64,000 nt of DNA, taken from Microbacterium schleiferi (GTDB lineage: Bacteria; Actinomycetota; Actinomycetes; Actinomycetales; Microbacteriaceae). The position numbers were made by a program, and so were the translations under genes. Location: assembly GCF_015565955.1 (NCBI RefSeq), contig NZ_CP064760.1:1240001-1304000 (forward strand), in the 5' to 3' direction. Below, piece by piece: positions 28,668 through 37,078 of the stretch. How positions within the stretch are numbered: the stretch's first letter is position 1; each line of letters opens with the position of its first letter. The notes below the pieces were generated by a model. It was given only the letters and a program-made list of their open reading frames with translations, did not search any database and was not told the DNA's origin.

Positions 28668-28682
28668 GGATGTCGAGGCCGC

Positions 28683-30296
28683 TCAGGCGCGGGCCGCGAT
28701 GGATGCCGCATCCGTGCCGGGCGGGAGGATGCCGTAGAGGTGACCGTCGCCGGCAAGGCGGGACCCGATGAACGCGTCGGCTACCGGTGCGGGTGCATGA
28801 CGGGCCAGCAGCGACCCCTGGAGCCCGAGCGCGAGGGCGCTCACCAGTTCGCGGGCCCGCGCCTCACGGGCATCATCGCGTGCCAGTTCGGCGACCAGCT
28901 CGCGGGTCCGTCGCAGGTGGGCGTCCAGGCGTCGATGAGCGCCGGCTGCCCGCGCCAGTTCGGCATCGAATGCCTCGAAGCTCTGCGGGTCGCGTGAGAG
29001 CGCCCGCAGCACGTCCAAGGCGATGACGTTGCCCGACCCCTCCCAGATCGCCATGACGGGCTGCTCGCGATACCGCATCCCGAGCGGGAACGCCTCGGTG
29101 TACCCGTTGCCGCCCAGGCACTCCATGGCCTCGTACGCATGCCCGGGTCCGCGCTTGCAGATCCAGTACTTCGCGACAGCCGTCGCCAGACGGCGGAAGG
29201 CCACCTCTTCGGCCGACGCGTCGTCGTCGTAGGCGCGAGCCAGGCGCACCGAGGTGGCGGTCGCCGCCTCGGTCTCCAGCTGCAGATCCGCGATCACCTG
29301 CGTCATGAGGGGCTGCTCGATCAGCCGCGCACCGAAAGCGGCGCGATGGCGAACGTGCCATGCCGCCTCGGCCGTCGCCTGCCGCATCCCCGCCGTCGAG
29401 CCCAGCACGCTGTCAAGACGAGTCCGGGTGACCATCTCGATGATCGTGCGGACGCCGCGGCCCTCCTCGCCGATAAGGAATGCCCGGGCGCCCTCGTACT
29501 CGACTTCGCTGGAGGCGTTGGCCCGGTTTCCCACCTTGTCTTTCAGGCGACGGATGCGGATCTCGGTGCGTGATCCATCGGGATGCAGCCGGGGCAGGAG
29601 GAAGCACGACAGACCCCCCGGTGCCTGGGCGAGCACGAGGAAGGCATCCGACATGGGCGCCGAGCAGAACCACTTGTGCCCCGTGAGTTCGTACTCGCCA
29701 CCGCCGATCGGTGTCGCGATCGTGGTGCCGGCGCGCACATCGGACCCGCCCTGCTTCTCGGTCATCGCCATCCCGAACAGCGCGCTGCGCTTGCCCGGAA
29801 CGAGGTCCGGTTCGTAGTCGGTGCTCAGCAGTCTCGGCATCCACTCCCGGGCACGCTCCGCGTGCGCGGCGATGACCGGAACCGCCGCGTGCGTCATCGA
29901 CACGGGGCAGGCGTGGCCCGGCTCCACCTGCGCGTACAGCATGAACGCTGCCGCGCGCGCGACCGATGCCCCGGGTCCCGGATGCCGGAACGCGCCGGTG
30001 TGGGCCCCGTCGGCGACCGCTGCACCGATGATCCGGTGATACGCGGGGTCGTACTCGACCTCATCGAGCGGTCGGCCGTAGCGGTCGTGGGTGTGCAGCA
30101 CCGGCTCGATCCGGTTCGCCCGGGCCGCATCGCGTTGGAAGGCAGCGGAGCCGACGTGCCGCCCGATCCGGTGCAGGCGTTCGGCGGCATCCGCCGCTCC
30201 GTACGCCTCGACACCCTCCCTCAGCGCGGCGTTCGCCTCGTACTCGTCGAGCGCCGTGCGTTCGGGCACCTGGTTGGTCACCTCGTGAGTTCTCAT
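28683..30296 (-). CDS. AidB-like acyl-CoA dehydrogenase family flavoprotein
   Basis: 537 residues, FAD enzyme of the acyl-CoA dehydrogenase superfamily, AidB branch. Motifs: CPVSMTHAAVPVI, the FAD-binding LFGMAMTEKQGGSDVRAGTT, GHKWFCSAPMSDAFLVLAQ, RLKDKVGNRANASSEVEYEG, RTRLDSVLGSTAGMR, and the C-terminal AMECLGGNGYTEAFPLGMRYREQPVMAIWEGSGN, where the Glu of WEGSGN is in the usual catalytic-base neighbourhood. AidB of E. coli is part of the alkylation response; relatives also act as isovaleryl-type dehydrogenases. ATG at 30294-30296 follows AGGGAG. Single gene, ended by a hairpin. Confidence 0.92.
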   Translation of the reverse strand: MRTHEVTNQVPERTALDEYEANAALREGVEAYGAADAAERLHRIGRHVGSAAFQRDAARANRIEPVLHTHDRYGRPLDEVEYDPAYHRIIGAAVADGAHTGAFRHPGPGASVARAAAFMLYAQVEPGHACPVSMTHAAVPVIAAHAERAREWMPRLLSTDYEPDLVPGKRSALFGMAMTEKQGGSDVRAGTTIATPIGGGEYELTGHKWFCSAPMSDAFLVLAQAPGGLSCFLLPRLHPDGSRTEIRIRRLKDKVGNRANASSEVEYEGARAFLIGEEGRGVRTIIEMVTRTRLDSVLGSTAGMRQATAEAAWHVRHRAAFGARLIEQPLMTQVIADLQLETEAATATSVRLARAYDDDASAEEVAFRRLATAVAKYWICKRGPGHAYEAMECLGGNGYTEAFPLGMRYREQPVMAIWEGSGNVIALDVLRALSRDPQSFEAFDAELARAAGAHRRLDAHLRRTRELVAELARDDAREARARELVSALALGLQGSLLARHAPAPVADAFIGSRLAGDGHLYGILPPGTDAASIAARA

Positions 30297-30399
30297 CCGA
30301 CTCCCTTGTCCGTTCGTCCACGGTAAGCCCGTGGGCCCCGCAATGGATGCCGGATGCGGCGCTCCCGGCATCCGCGATCCTCGCCGGTAGGGTGAGGGG

Positions 30400-31179
30400 G
30401 TGACATCGGCGCTGCGCATCTCGGTCGTCATCCCGTGTCGCAACGACGCCGAGTTCCTGCGCGAATGCCTGCTGGCGCTGCAGAACCAGGAGCGCCCCGC
30501 CGACCGCATCATCGTGGTCGACAACGGCAGCACCGACGACTCGGCGGCAGTCGCCCGCGAGGCAGGCGTCGAACTGATCGACGAACCCCTCGTGGGGATC
30601 TGGCCCGCCGCGGCCCGCGGATACGATGCGGCACTGCCCACGAGCGACATCATCGCCCGGCTGGATGCCGACTCCCGCCCGCACCCCGACTGGCTCGCGC
30701 GCATCGACGCGGCCTTCGGCGCCGAGGACGCGCTCGGGGTCATCACCGGCGGCGCCGAGTTCTACGGCACCGGCAGGGTCATCGGCTACCTCGGCGAGCA
30801 CTGGTACATCGGCGGGGGCAGGTTCTGGGTGAACCTGTGGCTCGGCATTCCCCTGGTGTTCGGATCGAACTTCGCGATGCGCTCGGCCATCTGGCACCGC
30901 GTCCGCGAATCGGTCGACCGCAACAACCCCCGCATCCACGACGACCTCGACCTCACGATCCACCTGCGCGAAAGCGACGGGGTCCGCTGGGACCGCACCC
31001 TGACGATGCCCGTCTCGGCTCGCCCCCTGATCTCGGTGCGGGGGCTCGCCCGTCGCGTCGGACGGGTCGTGCCGACCTTCGCCGCGAGCTGGCCGGCGGG
31101 TGCTCCCTGGCGACGCCGCGACGACAGCTATCCACAGGAAGGTCAGGACGGCGAAGACGAGGGAGTCGCGGTCACCTAG
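30400..31179 (+). CDS. Glycosyltransferase family 2 protein
   Basis: 259 residues, GT-A fold without membrane helices. LRISVVIPCRNDAEFLRECL and VDNGSTDDSAAVAREAG form the nucleotide-sugar site; ARLDADSRPHPDWL holds the DxD metal motif; a late HDDLDLTIHLRE gives the expected acidic catalytic region. The C terminus is a charged tail. The GTG at 30400 follows GGGTGAGGG. It lies upstream of the prepilin peptidase with an 11 bp gap, but no surface-polymer operon surrounds it. Acceptor unknown. Confidence 0.88.
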   Translation: MTSALRISVVIPCRNDAEFLRECLLALQNQERPADRIIVVDNGSTDDSAAVAREAGVELIDEPLVGIWPAAARGYDAALPTSDIIARLDADSRPHPDWLARIDAAFGAEDALGVITGGAEFYGTGRVIGYLGEHWYIGGGRFWVNLWLGIPLVFGSNFAMRSAIWHRVRESVDRNNPRIHDDLDLTIHLRESDGVRWDRTLTMPVSARPLISVRGLARRVGRVVPTFAASWPAGAPWRRRDDSYPQEGQDGEDEGVAVT

Positions 31180-31190
31180 GCTCAGGCCCC

Positions 31191-31676
31191 ATGCCGACGA
31201 TCTCGACCACACTCACGGTCGCAGCCTTCGCGGCGTTCGCCGCCATCGGAGCGGCCCTCGCGATCGTCGACATCCGCACTCATCGCCTTCCCAACCGACT
31301 CGTCGCGCTGGCCGGCGCGTCAGGTCTCGTCTTGCTGATCGGTGCCGCGGTGACCGGCGGCAGCATCCACGCCCTGCTCCGCGGCGTGCTCGCGGCGCTG
31401 GTGCTGCTCATCGCCTACCTGGCACTGCGGATGCTCTCAGCCGGCGGTGTCGGTGGTGGCGACGTCAAGCTCGCCGCCGTGATCGGGCTGTACCTCGGGT
31501 GGCTCGGCTGGGGGAGCGTGGTGGTCGGCACACTCGCCGGATTCATGCTCGGCGGTGTCTTCGCCGCAGGGATGCTGCTCACTCGCCGGGCGGATCGCCG
31601 CACCGCCGTCGCGTTCGGGCCGTGGATGATCGCCGGTGCCTGGGTGGCCATCGCGCTCGCCGTGTCGCGGCGCTGA
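31191..31676 (+). CDS. Prepilin peptidase (A24 family, peptidase domain only)
   Basis: 161-residue membrane aspartyl peptidase with about five helices. The two catalytic Asp are in IVDIRTHRLPNRL and in GGVGGGDVKLAAVIGLYLG. It lacks the N-methylase domain, like TadV/CpaA/FlaK-type enzymes. ATG at 31191, 11 bp after the glycosyltransferase gene, so probably cotranscribed. No pilin, secretion ATPase or tad genes are in the window; substrates must be elsewhere. Confidence 0.9.
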   Translation: MPTISTTLTVAAFAAFAAIGAALAIVDIRTHRLPNRLVALAGASGLVLLIGAAVTGGSIHALLRGVLAALVLLIAYLALRMLSAGGVGGGDVKLAAVIGLYLGWLGWGSVVVGTLAGFMLGGVFAAGMLLTRRADRRTAVAFGPWMIAGAWVAIALAVSRR

Positions 31677-31715
31677 CCGTCACGCCGTGTCAAGCCCCCG
31701 ACCGTCACACCGTGT
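31675..31715. repeat. Direct repeat just after the prepilin peptidase stop
   Basis: GACCGTCACGCCGTGT (31675-31690) recurs with one change at 31700-31715, a 25-bp period. The first copy begins in the TGA stop codon. Confidence 0.85.
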
Positions 31716-31743
31716 GGGGGACCTTCCCGGTTAGCCTGGAACC

Positions 31744-33000
31744 ATGCCGGCCGCCCTGAAGACGTTCATCGCCGCCGCGATCAGGTGGGCGCTCTCGCTG
31801 CGCATCGTGCGTACCATGCTGCTCTACGGTGAGCGCCGGGGGCCCGTCCTCGCCGACAGCGTCACGTACCGCGCGCTGTTCTCCATCTTCGCTGCGGTCC
31901 TTCTCGGGTTCTCGGTCGCCGCGTTGTGGCTCGCCGGCAATCCCGAAGCGTGGAACGCCCTCGTGAACGCGGTGAACTCCGTGATCCCGGGTCTCATCGG
32001 CGAGAACGGCGTCATCCGTGAGCAAGACCTGCGATCGGGTTTCGATGAGTTCCAGTCGGGCCTGTCGATCGCGGCGATCATCGCGGTCATCGGTCTCGTC
32101 TTCGCCGCGATCGGGGCCGTCGGCACGCTCCGCTCGGCTCTCCACCTGATCGGAGGGACCGTCATGGGCGGCGGGTTCTTCCTCTGGGTGATCCTGCGCA
32201 ACTTCGCGATGGCTGTCGGAGTCGCGGCAGCGATCGTCGCTACCGCGGCGATCACCTACTTCGGAACCGCCGGTGTCTCCCTGGCCCTGGACTGGGTGGG
32301 AATCGACTCCAACACGCTCATCGCCGATGTCATGACCCGTGCCGTCGGAATCGTCACGGTGTTCGTGCTGGATGCCGCACTCATCGCCGCGATCTTCCTC
32401 GTCCTCGGCGGCGTCCGCCCACCCGCACGGGCGCTGTGGGCCGGGGCCTTCCTCGGCGCACTGGGCCTGACCGTCCTGCAGCAGTTGTCGGGCCTGTTCG
32501 TGCAGGGCGCCGAATCCAACCCTCTCCTCGGTGCCTTCGCCACCCTCGTGGCACTGCTGCTGTGGCTGAACTTCTCGGCGCAGGTCATCCTCATCGCCTG
32601 CACGTACATCGTCGTGGCATCCGAGGAGGCGCAGGGCGTCGTTCCCGCAGCCCCGCCCCTGACCTTCGCGCAGCGGCGACTGCGTCGTGCCCAAGCCGGC
32701 GCCCGGTCGGCCACCGCCGAACTTCTCGAGGCACGCGCCGCCGCGATCGCCGAGGCGGGAGAGCTCGGGGATTATGCTCGGGGCATGGCCATTGCACGAC
32801 TTCACGGAGGCCCGCTCGACGGGCAGGTCCTGCCCCTGGAAGCGCCCGACGCGGACACGATGATCGTCCCTTACGGCGAGGGTCAGGTCATCTACGAGCG
32901 ACGTGGCGCCCTCGAGCACACCGGGGATCACGACGGACCCACCGAAGGAGAGTTCTTCTTCGTGGAGTCCACCGAAGACATCGCGCCCTCCGACGACTGA
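31744..33000 (+). CDS. YihY/BrkB family membrane protein with fused C-terminal domain
   Basis: 418 residues. Residues 1-310 are a six-helix YihY (former 'RNase BN') domain: VTYRALFSIFAAVLLGFS, LHLIGGTVMGGGFF, and LLWLNFSAQVILIACTYIV. After an Ala-rich coiled-coil-like linker (RRLRRAQAGARSATAELLEARAAA), residues about 348-418 form a separate small domain, ARLHGGPLDGQVLPL to VPYGEGQVIYERRG and GEFFFVES, otherwise found as short standalone proteins. An internal in-frame ATG at 32785 could start that part separately. Function of both parts is unknown; the family is no longer considered a nuclease. Confidence 0.85.
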   Translation: MPAALKTFIAAAIRWALSLRIVRTMLLYGERRGPVLADSVTYRALFSIFAAVLLGFSVAALWLAGNPEAWNALVNAVNSVIPGLIGENGVIREQDLRSGFDEFQSGLSIAAIIAVIGLVFAAIGAVGTLRSALHLIGGTVMGGGFFLWVILRNFAMAVGVAAAIVATAAITYFGTAGVSLALDWVGIDSNTLIADVMTRAVGIVTVFVLDAALIAAIFLVLGGVRPPARALWAGAFLGALGLTVLQQLSGLFVQGAESNPLLGAFATLVALLLWLNFSAQVILIACTYIVVASEEAQGVVPAAPPLTFAQRRLRRAQAGARSATAELLEARAAAIAEAGELGDYARGMAIARLHGGPLDGQVLPLEAPDADTMIVPYGEGQVIYERRGALEHTGDHDGPTEGEFFFVESTEDIAPSDD

Positions 33001-33016
33001 TCCTGCCGTCGCAGCG

Positions 33017-33646
33017 ATGGAGCCCTCGCAGTCTCTCGAGGTCGAGATCACCTTCGACGTCGACCCGGGAACCACCGTGCCCGATTGGACCCAGGTCCCA
33101 CTGGTCGCCGGCGTCGCCGACCCCGAGGTGCGCGAACTCGACGCCGTCTACTTCGACACCGCCGACTACGTCCTCGGCAGAGCCGGCTACGCGCTGCGGC
33201 GCCGCGAGGGCGGACACGACGCGGGCTGGCACCTGAAAGGACCCCGCGAAGGTTCGGGTCGCATGGAGACCGGCTGGCCGCTCGACATCGGCGGCGCGGC
33301 ATCCGTGCCGGGCGTTCCTGCTGCGATCGCCGCGCACATCGCAGAGTTGACGACCGCTCCGCTGGTCGTGATCGCACGGATCCGCAACACACGAACCGCG
33401 TACGTGCTGAGGGATGCCGGCGGCGGCGTCCTCGCAGAAATGGTCGACGACCGGGTGCACACGCGCGACGAGCAGCGCGGCATCGAGCAGGCCTGGCGTG
33501 AATGGGAGATCGAACTCGGCGCCTCCGCTCCCGAGGATGCGGAGGCTCGATCCGCGTTCTTCGCCGCCGTTACTGACGCGGCATACGCCGCAGGGGCGCG
33601 CGAAGCATCGAGTGAGTCGAAGCTTGCACGCGCCCTGGGCGTGTGA
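33017..33646 (+). CDS. CYTH domain protein
   Basis: 209-residue triphosphate-tunnel fold protein (adenylate cyclase/thiamine triphosphatase type). The opening LEVEITFDVD replaces the usual ExExK with ExExT; later strands carry YFDTADYVLGRAGYALRRRE, WHLKGP, RTAYVLRDAGGG and VAEMVDDRV-like LAEMVDDRV, ending WREWEIEL. The charged tunnel residues are otherwise present, so hydrolysis of a triphosphate or polyphosphate is plausible, with altered metal or substrate contact at the first motif. ATG at 33017, 16 bp after the preceding stop. Confidence 0.85.
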   Translation: MEPSQSLEVEITFDVDPGTTVPDWTQVPLVAGVADPEVRELDAVYFDTADYVLGRAGYALRRREGGHDAGWHLKGPREGSGRMETGWPLDIGGAASVPGVPAAIAAHIAELTTAPLVVIARIRNTRTAYVLRDAGGGVLAEMVDDRVHTRDEQRGIEQAWREWEIELGASAPEDAEARSAFFAAVTDAAYAAGAREASSESKLARALGV

Positions 33647-33661
33647 GACCTGACCTGCGGG

Positions 33662-35062
33662 TCAGATGTTGATCATGTGGCCGGCAAGGCCGTGGAATGC
33701 CTCCTGCACGGCTTCGGACAGCGTCGGATGCGTGTGGACGTTCCGTGCGGCCTCGAGGGCGGTGAGGTCCCACTTCTGGGCCAGGGTCAGCTCGGGAAGA
33801 AGCTCCGAGACATCCGGTCCGATCATGTGGGCGCCGAGGAGTTCGAGGTGCTCGCCGTCGGCGATGACCTTCACGAAGCCGACAGCCTCGCCCAGACCGT
33901 TCGCCTTGCCGTTCGCGCTGAAGGGGAACTTCGCGACCTTCACGTCGTAGCCGGCATCCCGTGCCTGTGCCTCGGTGAGGCCGAAGCTGGCCACCTGCGG
34001 CGAGCAGAACGTCGCACGCGGCATCATGCGGTAGTCGCCGAGGGCCATGGTCTCGGCCTTGCCGATCGTCTCGGCAGCGACAACGCCCTGTGCCTCGGCG
34101 ACGTGGGCCAGCTGCAGCTTTGCCGTGACATCACCGATCGCGTAGATGTGCGGCACGTTCGTGCGCATGTAGTCGTCGATGTCGATGGCACCGCGGTCGG
34201 TGAGCTTCACCCCGGTCTTCTCGAGTCCGAAGCCCTCCACGCGCGGGGCGAACCCGATCGACATGAGCACCTTGTCGGCGTCGATCGAGCCCTGCGCGCC
34301 GTCGTTGTTGCCGGTGTAGGTCACCGTCACCTTGTCGCCGTGGTCGGTGACGCTCTCGACCTTCGTGGAGGTCAGGATGTCGACCCCGAGCTTCTTGTAC
34401 TGCCGCGCGATCTCCTTCGAGACCTCGGCATCCTCGTTGGGCAGCGCACGGTCGAGGAACTCGATGATCGTCACCTCGACGCCGTAGTTCTTGAGGACGT
34501 ACGCGAACTCCATGCCGATGGCGCCGGCGCCGACGATCACGATGGACTTCGGCAGTTCGCGGGTGAGGATCTGCTCCTCGTAGGTCACGACGTTCTCGCT
34601 GAGGCTCACGCCCGGCAGCAGGCGCACCGTGGAGCCGGTCGCGATGATCGCGTTGTCGAACGTGACGGTCTCGGTGCCACCCTCGGAGGTCTTCACCTCG
34701 ATCGTGTGGTCGTCGACGAACGAGCCACGGCCGTCGTACTCCGTGATCTTGTTCTTCTTCATCAGGTAGTGGATGCCCTTGACGTGGCCGGTCGCCACCT
34801 CGCGGCTGCGGTCCCAGGCGACGCCGAAGTCGAAGTGCACGTCACCCGAAATGCCGAACAGATCGGCCTTCGCGTGGAACGTGTGCGCCAGGTCGGCGTT
34901 GCGCAGCAGCGCCTTCGAGGGGATGCACCCCACGTTCAGGCACACGCCGCCCCAGTACTTCTCTTCGATGACCGCTGTGGAAAGTCCCAGCTGAGCGCTG
35001 CGGACGGCCGCGACATACCCGCCGGGGCCGGCACCAAGGATGACGACGTCGTAGTGAGGCAT
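33662..35062 (-). CDS. lpdA: Dihydrolipoyl dehydrogenase
   Basis: 466-residue FAD disulfide reductase, the E3 subunit of pyruvate and 2-oxoglutarate dehydrogenase complexes. FAD motif [20 protein letters not shown]; redox Cys41 and Cys46 in [19 protein letters not shown] motif [14 protein letters not shown]; second FAD segment [23 protein letters not shown]-terminal catalytic His-Glu in [17 protein letters not shown]. Length is standard. It is divergent from the GarA/OdhI-like gene, whose product in related bacteria inhibits 2-oxoglutarate dehydrogenase, so the neighbourhood joins E3 with its complex's regulator. Confidence 0.97.
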   Translation of the reverse strand: MPHYDVVILGAGPGGYVAAVRSAQLGLSTAVIEEKYWGGVCLNVGCIPSKALLRNADLAHTFHAKADLFGISGDVHFDFGVAWDRSREVATGHVKGIHYLMKKNKITEYDGRGSFVDDHTIEVKTSEGGTETVTFDNAIIATGSTVRLLPGVSLSENVVTYEEQILTRELPKSIVIVGAGAIGMEFAYVLKNYGVEVTIIEFLDRALPNEDAEVSKEIARQYKKLGVDILTSTKVESVTDHGDKVTVTYTGNNDGAQGSIDADKVLMSIGFAPRVEGFGLEKTGVKLTDRGAIDIDDYMRTNVPHIYAIGDVTAKLQLAHVAEAQGVVAAETIGKAETMALGDYRMMPRATFCSPQVASFGLTEAQARDAGYDVKVAKFPFSANGKANGLGEAVGFVKVIADGEHLELLGAHMIGPDVSELLPELTLAQKWDLTALEAARNVHTHPTLSEAVQEAFHGLAGHMINI

Positions 35063-35185
35063 GCTGCCAGCCTATCGCTCGCAGCGGAGCCGCCGGCGCC
35101 ACCGAACGAGGATCATCTGGCACGCCGAGCACTCGACATCCGGTGAGCAAATCCGACTATCCTGGGGAGCCTGAGGAGGCACCCC

Positions 35186-35695
35186 GTGGAACACAATGCG
35201 CCCGCTGAACCCGACGACATCCGTCGTGCCTCCGGCGACCCCGGAACCGCCGTTCCCGGTGGTCGGGGGGCTGACACGACAGTCTCGTTCGGACACGATT
35301 CCGACCTGTCGTTCGTGCCGTTCGGCAGTGAGCTGACCGAGATCGAGCTCGAGGCCATCGACGCGTTGCCGTCGGGATCGGCGCTCATGATCGTCCGGTC
35401 GGGGCCCACCGCCGGCGCCCGCTACCTGCTGGATGCCGACGTGACGACCGTCGGCCGCCACCCTGAGGCCGACATCTTCTTCGATGACGTGACGGTCTCG
35501 CGTCGTCACGCAGAGATCACCCGCTCCGGTACGACATTCGAGCTGGTCGACCAGCGCTCACTCAATGGCACGTACGTCAACGGAGAGCGCGTGGACCGAG
35601 CAGTCCTCACGAACGGCTCGGAAGCGCGTGTGGGCAAGTTCCGATTGAACTTCTTCGTCTCGCCGGCCGACCTCGAGCCCGCGGCGGACCAGTGA
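35186..35695 (+). CDS. FHA domain protein, GarA/OdhI-like
   Basis: 169 residues. The N-terminal tail holds DTTVSFGHDSDLSF, where Thr31/Thr32 correspond to the kinase-phosphorylated ETTS-type motif of GarA/OdhI. The FHA domain (about 65-160) shows TTVGRHPEADIFFDDVTVSRRHAEI and QRSLNGTYVNGERV, with the phosphothreonine-binding Arg and Ser. Family role: unphosphorylated protein binds and inhibits 2-oxoglutarate dehydrogenase and controls glutamate metabolism; PknG/PknB-type kinases release it. GTG start. It overlaps the following MerR gene by four bases, an order (garA then Rv1828-like) conserved with mycobacteria. Confidence 0.92.
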   Translation: MEHNAPAEPDDIRRASGDPGTAVPGGRGADTTVSFGHDSDLSFVPFGSELTEIELEAIDALPSGSALMIVRSGPTAGARYLLDADVTTVGRHPEADIFFDDVTVSRRHAEITRSGTTFELVDQRSLNGTYVNGERVDRAVLTNGSEARVGKFRLNFFVSPADLEPAADQ

Positions 35696-36387
35696 TGGCG
35701 GGTGTTCCCGCCCGTGATCGCGCCTCGTCTGCGGGGCTTCTGAGCATCGGCCAAGTCCTCGCGCGGCTCTCTCCCGAATTCCCCGGGCTGAGTTCGAGCA
35801 AGTTGCGCTTCCTCGAAGTGCAGGGCATCGTCACCCCCACGAGGACCGAGTCGGGCTACCGCAAGTTCGCTCCCGCCGATGTCGAGAGATTGCGGCTTGC
35901 GCTCACGCTGCAGCGCGATCACTATCTGCCGCTTCACGTCATCCGTGGGTATCTCGACGATGTGGATGCCGGACGCGATCCTGTCACTCCGATCCCTGCG
36001 CCGCCGACCTCGATCGTCGCGGCACCCCGCCGCTACCGGCGCGACGAATTGCTCGCCGCCGCCGGGGCCGCACCGCAGCTGCTCAACGACGCCATCAGCA
36101 CGGGAGTGATCGCTGCAGCGGAGAGCTACACCGAGCAGACTGTGGCGTTGCTGCGGTGCCTGGTCGCCCTCGATCGCCACGGGATCGAGCCGCGCCACAT
36201 CCGGACGCTTCGCCAGAGCGCCGAGCGCGACGCGGCACTCGTCGAATCTGCAGTCGCCCCGCTCGCGCGTCGCACCGACGCCACCTCGCGGGGAAGAGCC
36301 GAGGAACTCGCGCCCGAACTGGCGCGCCGTCTCGAGGAGGTACGCTCGATCTTCCTGCGCTCTGCCCTCGAGCGATTCCTCTCCTAG
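35692..36387 (+). CDS. MerR family regulator (FtsR/Rv1828-like)
   Basis: About 231 residues. The MerR helix-turn-helix is LLSIGQVLARLSPEFPGLSSSKLRFLEVQGIVTPTRTESGYRKF; the remainder is a C-terminal helical region (residues 100-231) with no Cys cluster, so not a metal sensor. It follows the GarA-like gene with a GTGATG overlap (start at 35692 or 35695). The Corynebacterium orthologue FtsR activates ftsZ; the same role is possible here because the order is conserved, but it is not shown. Confidence 0.88.
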   Translation: MMAGVPARDRASSAGLLSIGQVLARLSPEFPGLSSSKLRFLEVQGIVTPTRTESGYRKFAPADVERLRLALTLQRDHYLPLHVIRGYLDDVDAGRDPVTPIPAPPTSIVAAPRRYRRDELLAAAGAAPQLLNDAISTGVIAAAESYTEQTVALLRCLVALDRHGIEPRHIRTLRQSAERDAALVESAVAPLARRTDATSRGRAEELAPELARRLEEVRSIFLRSALERFLS

Positions 36388-36479
36388 GGCGACACGCCGA
36401 GACGCAACGGCCGGATGTCGTTGCCCGAGCCTCTCGGCTGATCTAGCGTTGACATGTCCGATCGAACTGGGAGGTGGCC

Positions 36480-37025
36480 ATGACGGCACGCGAGGCGGAG
36501 TCGACGCCAAGCCTGACGGCAGACCTCTTGTTCACCGACGGCCTTCCCGCCCTCGACGACGAGGTCGGTTACCGCGGAGCTGTCGCAGCGCGGGCAGCCG
36601 GCATCACGTACCGGCAGCTGGACTACTGGGCCCGCACCGAGCTCGTCGAGCCGACCGTGCGCGGCGCATCCGGTTCCGGCTCGCAGCGGCTCTACGGTTT
36701 CCGCGACATCCTCGTCCTCAAGTTGGTCAAGCGCCTCCTCGACACCGGTATCTCGTTGCAGCAGATCCGCACTGCGGTCGAACAGCTGCGCGCTGCCGGC
36801 ATCCGTGACCTGGCGGGTACGACGCTCATGAGCGATGGCGCATCGGTGTACCTGTGCACCTCGAACGACGAAGTCATCGACCTCGTCAGCCGCGGTCAGG
36901 GAGTGTTCGGCATCGCCGTCGGCAAGGTGTGGCGCGAGGTCGAGTCGACGCTGGTCGAGTTCGACACGCAGGTCCCGGAGACCCTCGACGAGCTTTCCGC
37001 GCGTCGCGCCGCCCGCTCCGCCTGA
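36480..37025 (+). CDS. MerR family regulator (Rv1830-like)
   Basis: 181 residues. GITYRQLDYWARTELVEPTVRGASGSGSQRLYGF is a MerR DNA-binding domain of the heat-shock/HspR-related subtype; VLKLVKRLLDTGISLQQIRTAVEQL is the following helix. The C-terminal half (SDGASVYLCTSNDEVIDLVSRGQGVFGIAVGKVWREV) matches the Rv1830 group. ATG at 36480 with GGGAGG. Same strand as the previous MerR gene, 92 bp apart. Target genes unknown; the mycobacterial relative affects cell division genes and drug tolerance. Confidence 0.88.
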   Translation: MTAREAESTPSLTADLLFTDGLPALDDEVGYRGAVAARAAGITYRQLDYWARTELVEPTVRGASGSGSQRLYGFRDILVLKLVKRLLDTGISLQQIRTAVEQLRAAGIRDLAGTTLMSDGASVYLCTSNDEVIDLVSRGQGVFGIAVGKVWREVESTLVEFDTQVPETLDELSARRAARSA

Positions 37026-37078
37026 GCCAAGTCTTCGCGACGTATCGCCGTCGGCCCTGACGTATCGAGCGTTCGGGG

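Larger units (their letters stand above)
28352..28682. other. 331-bp gene-free stretch with regulatory-looking motifs
   Basis: Between the convergent ends of the response regulator and the AidB-like gene. It holds the tandem repeat tail, TGTGGTCTGAC at 28582-28592 (11 bases identical to the FadR-like site before adhE), a DosR-like palindrome at 28626 and a hairpin at 28643. No convincing protein frame was found; a small RNA or a decayed gene is possible. Confidence 0.6.

Noticed and set aside
33650..33665. CTGACC/GGTCAG hairpin between the CYTH and lpdA genes as a terminator
   Set aside because: A 6-bp stem that overlaps the lpdA stop codon is too weak to call.
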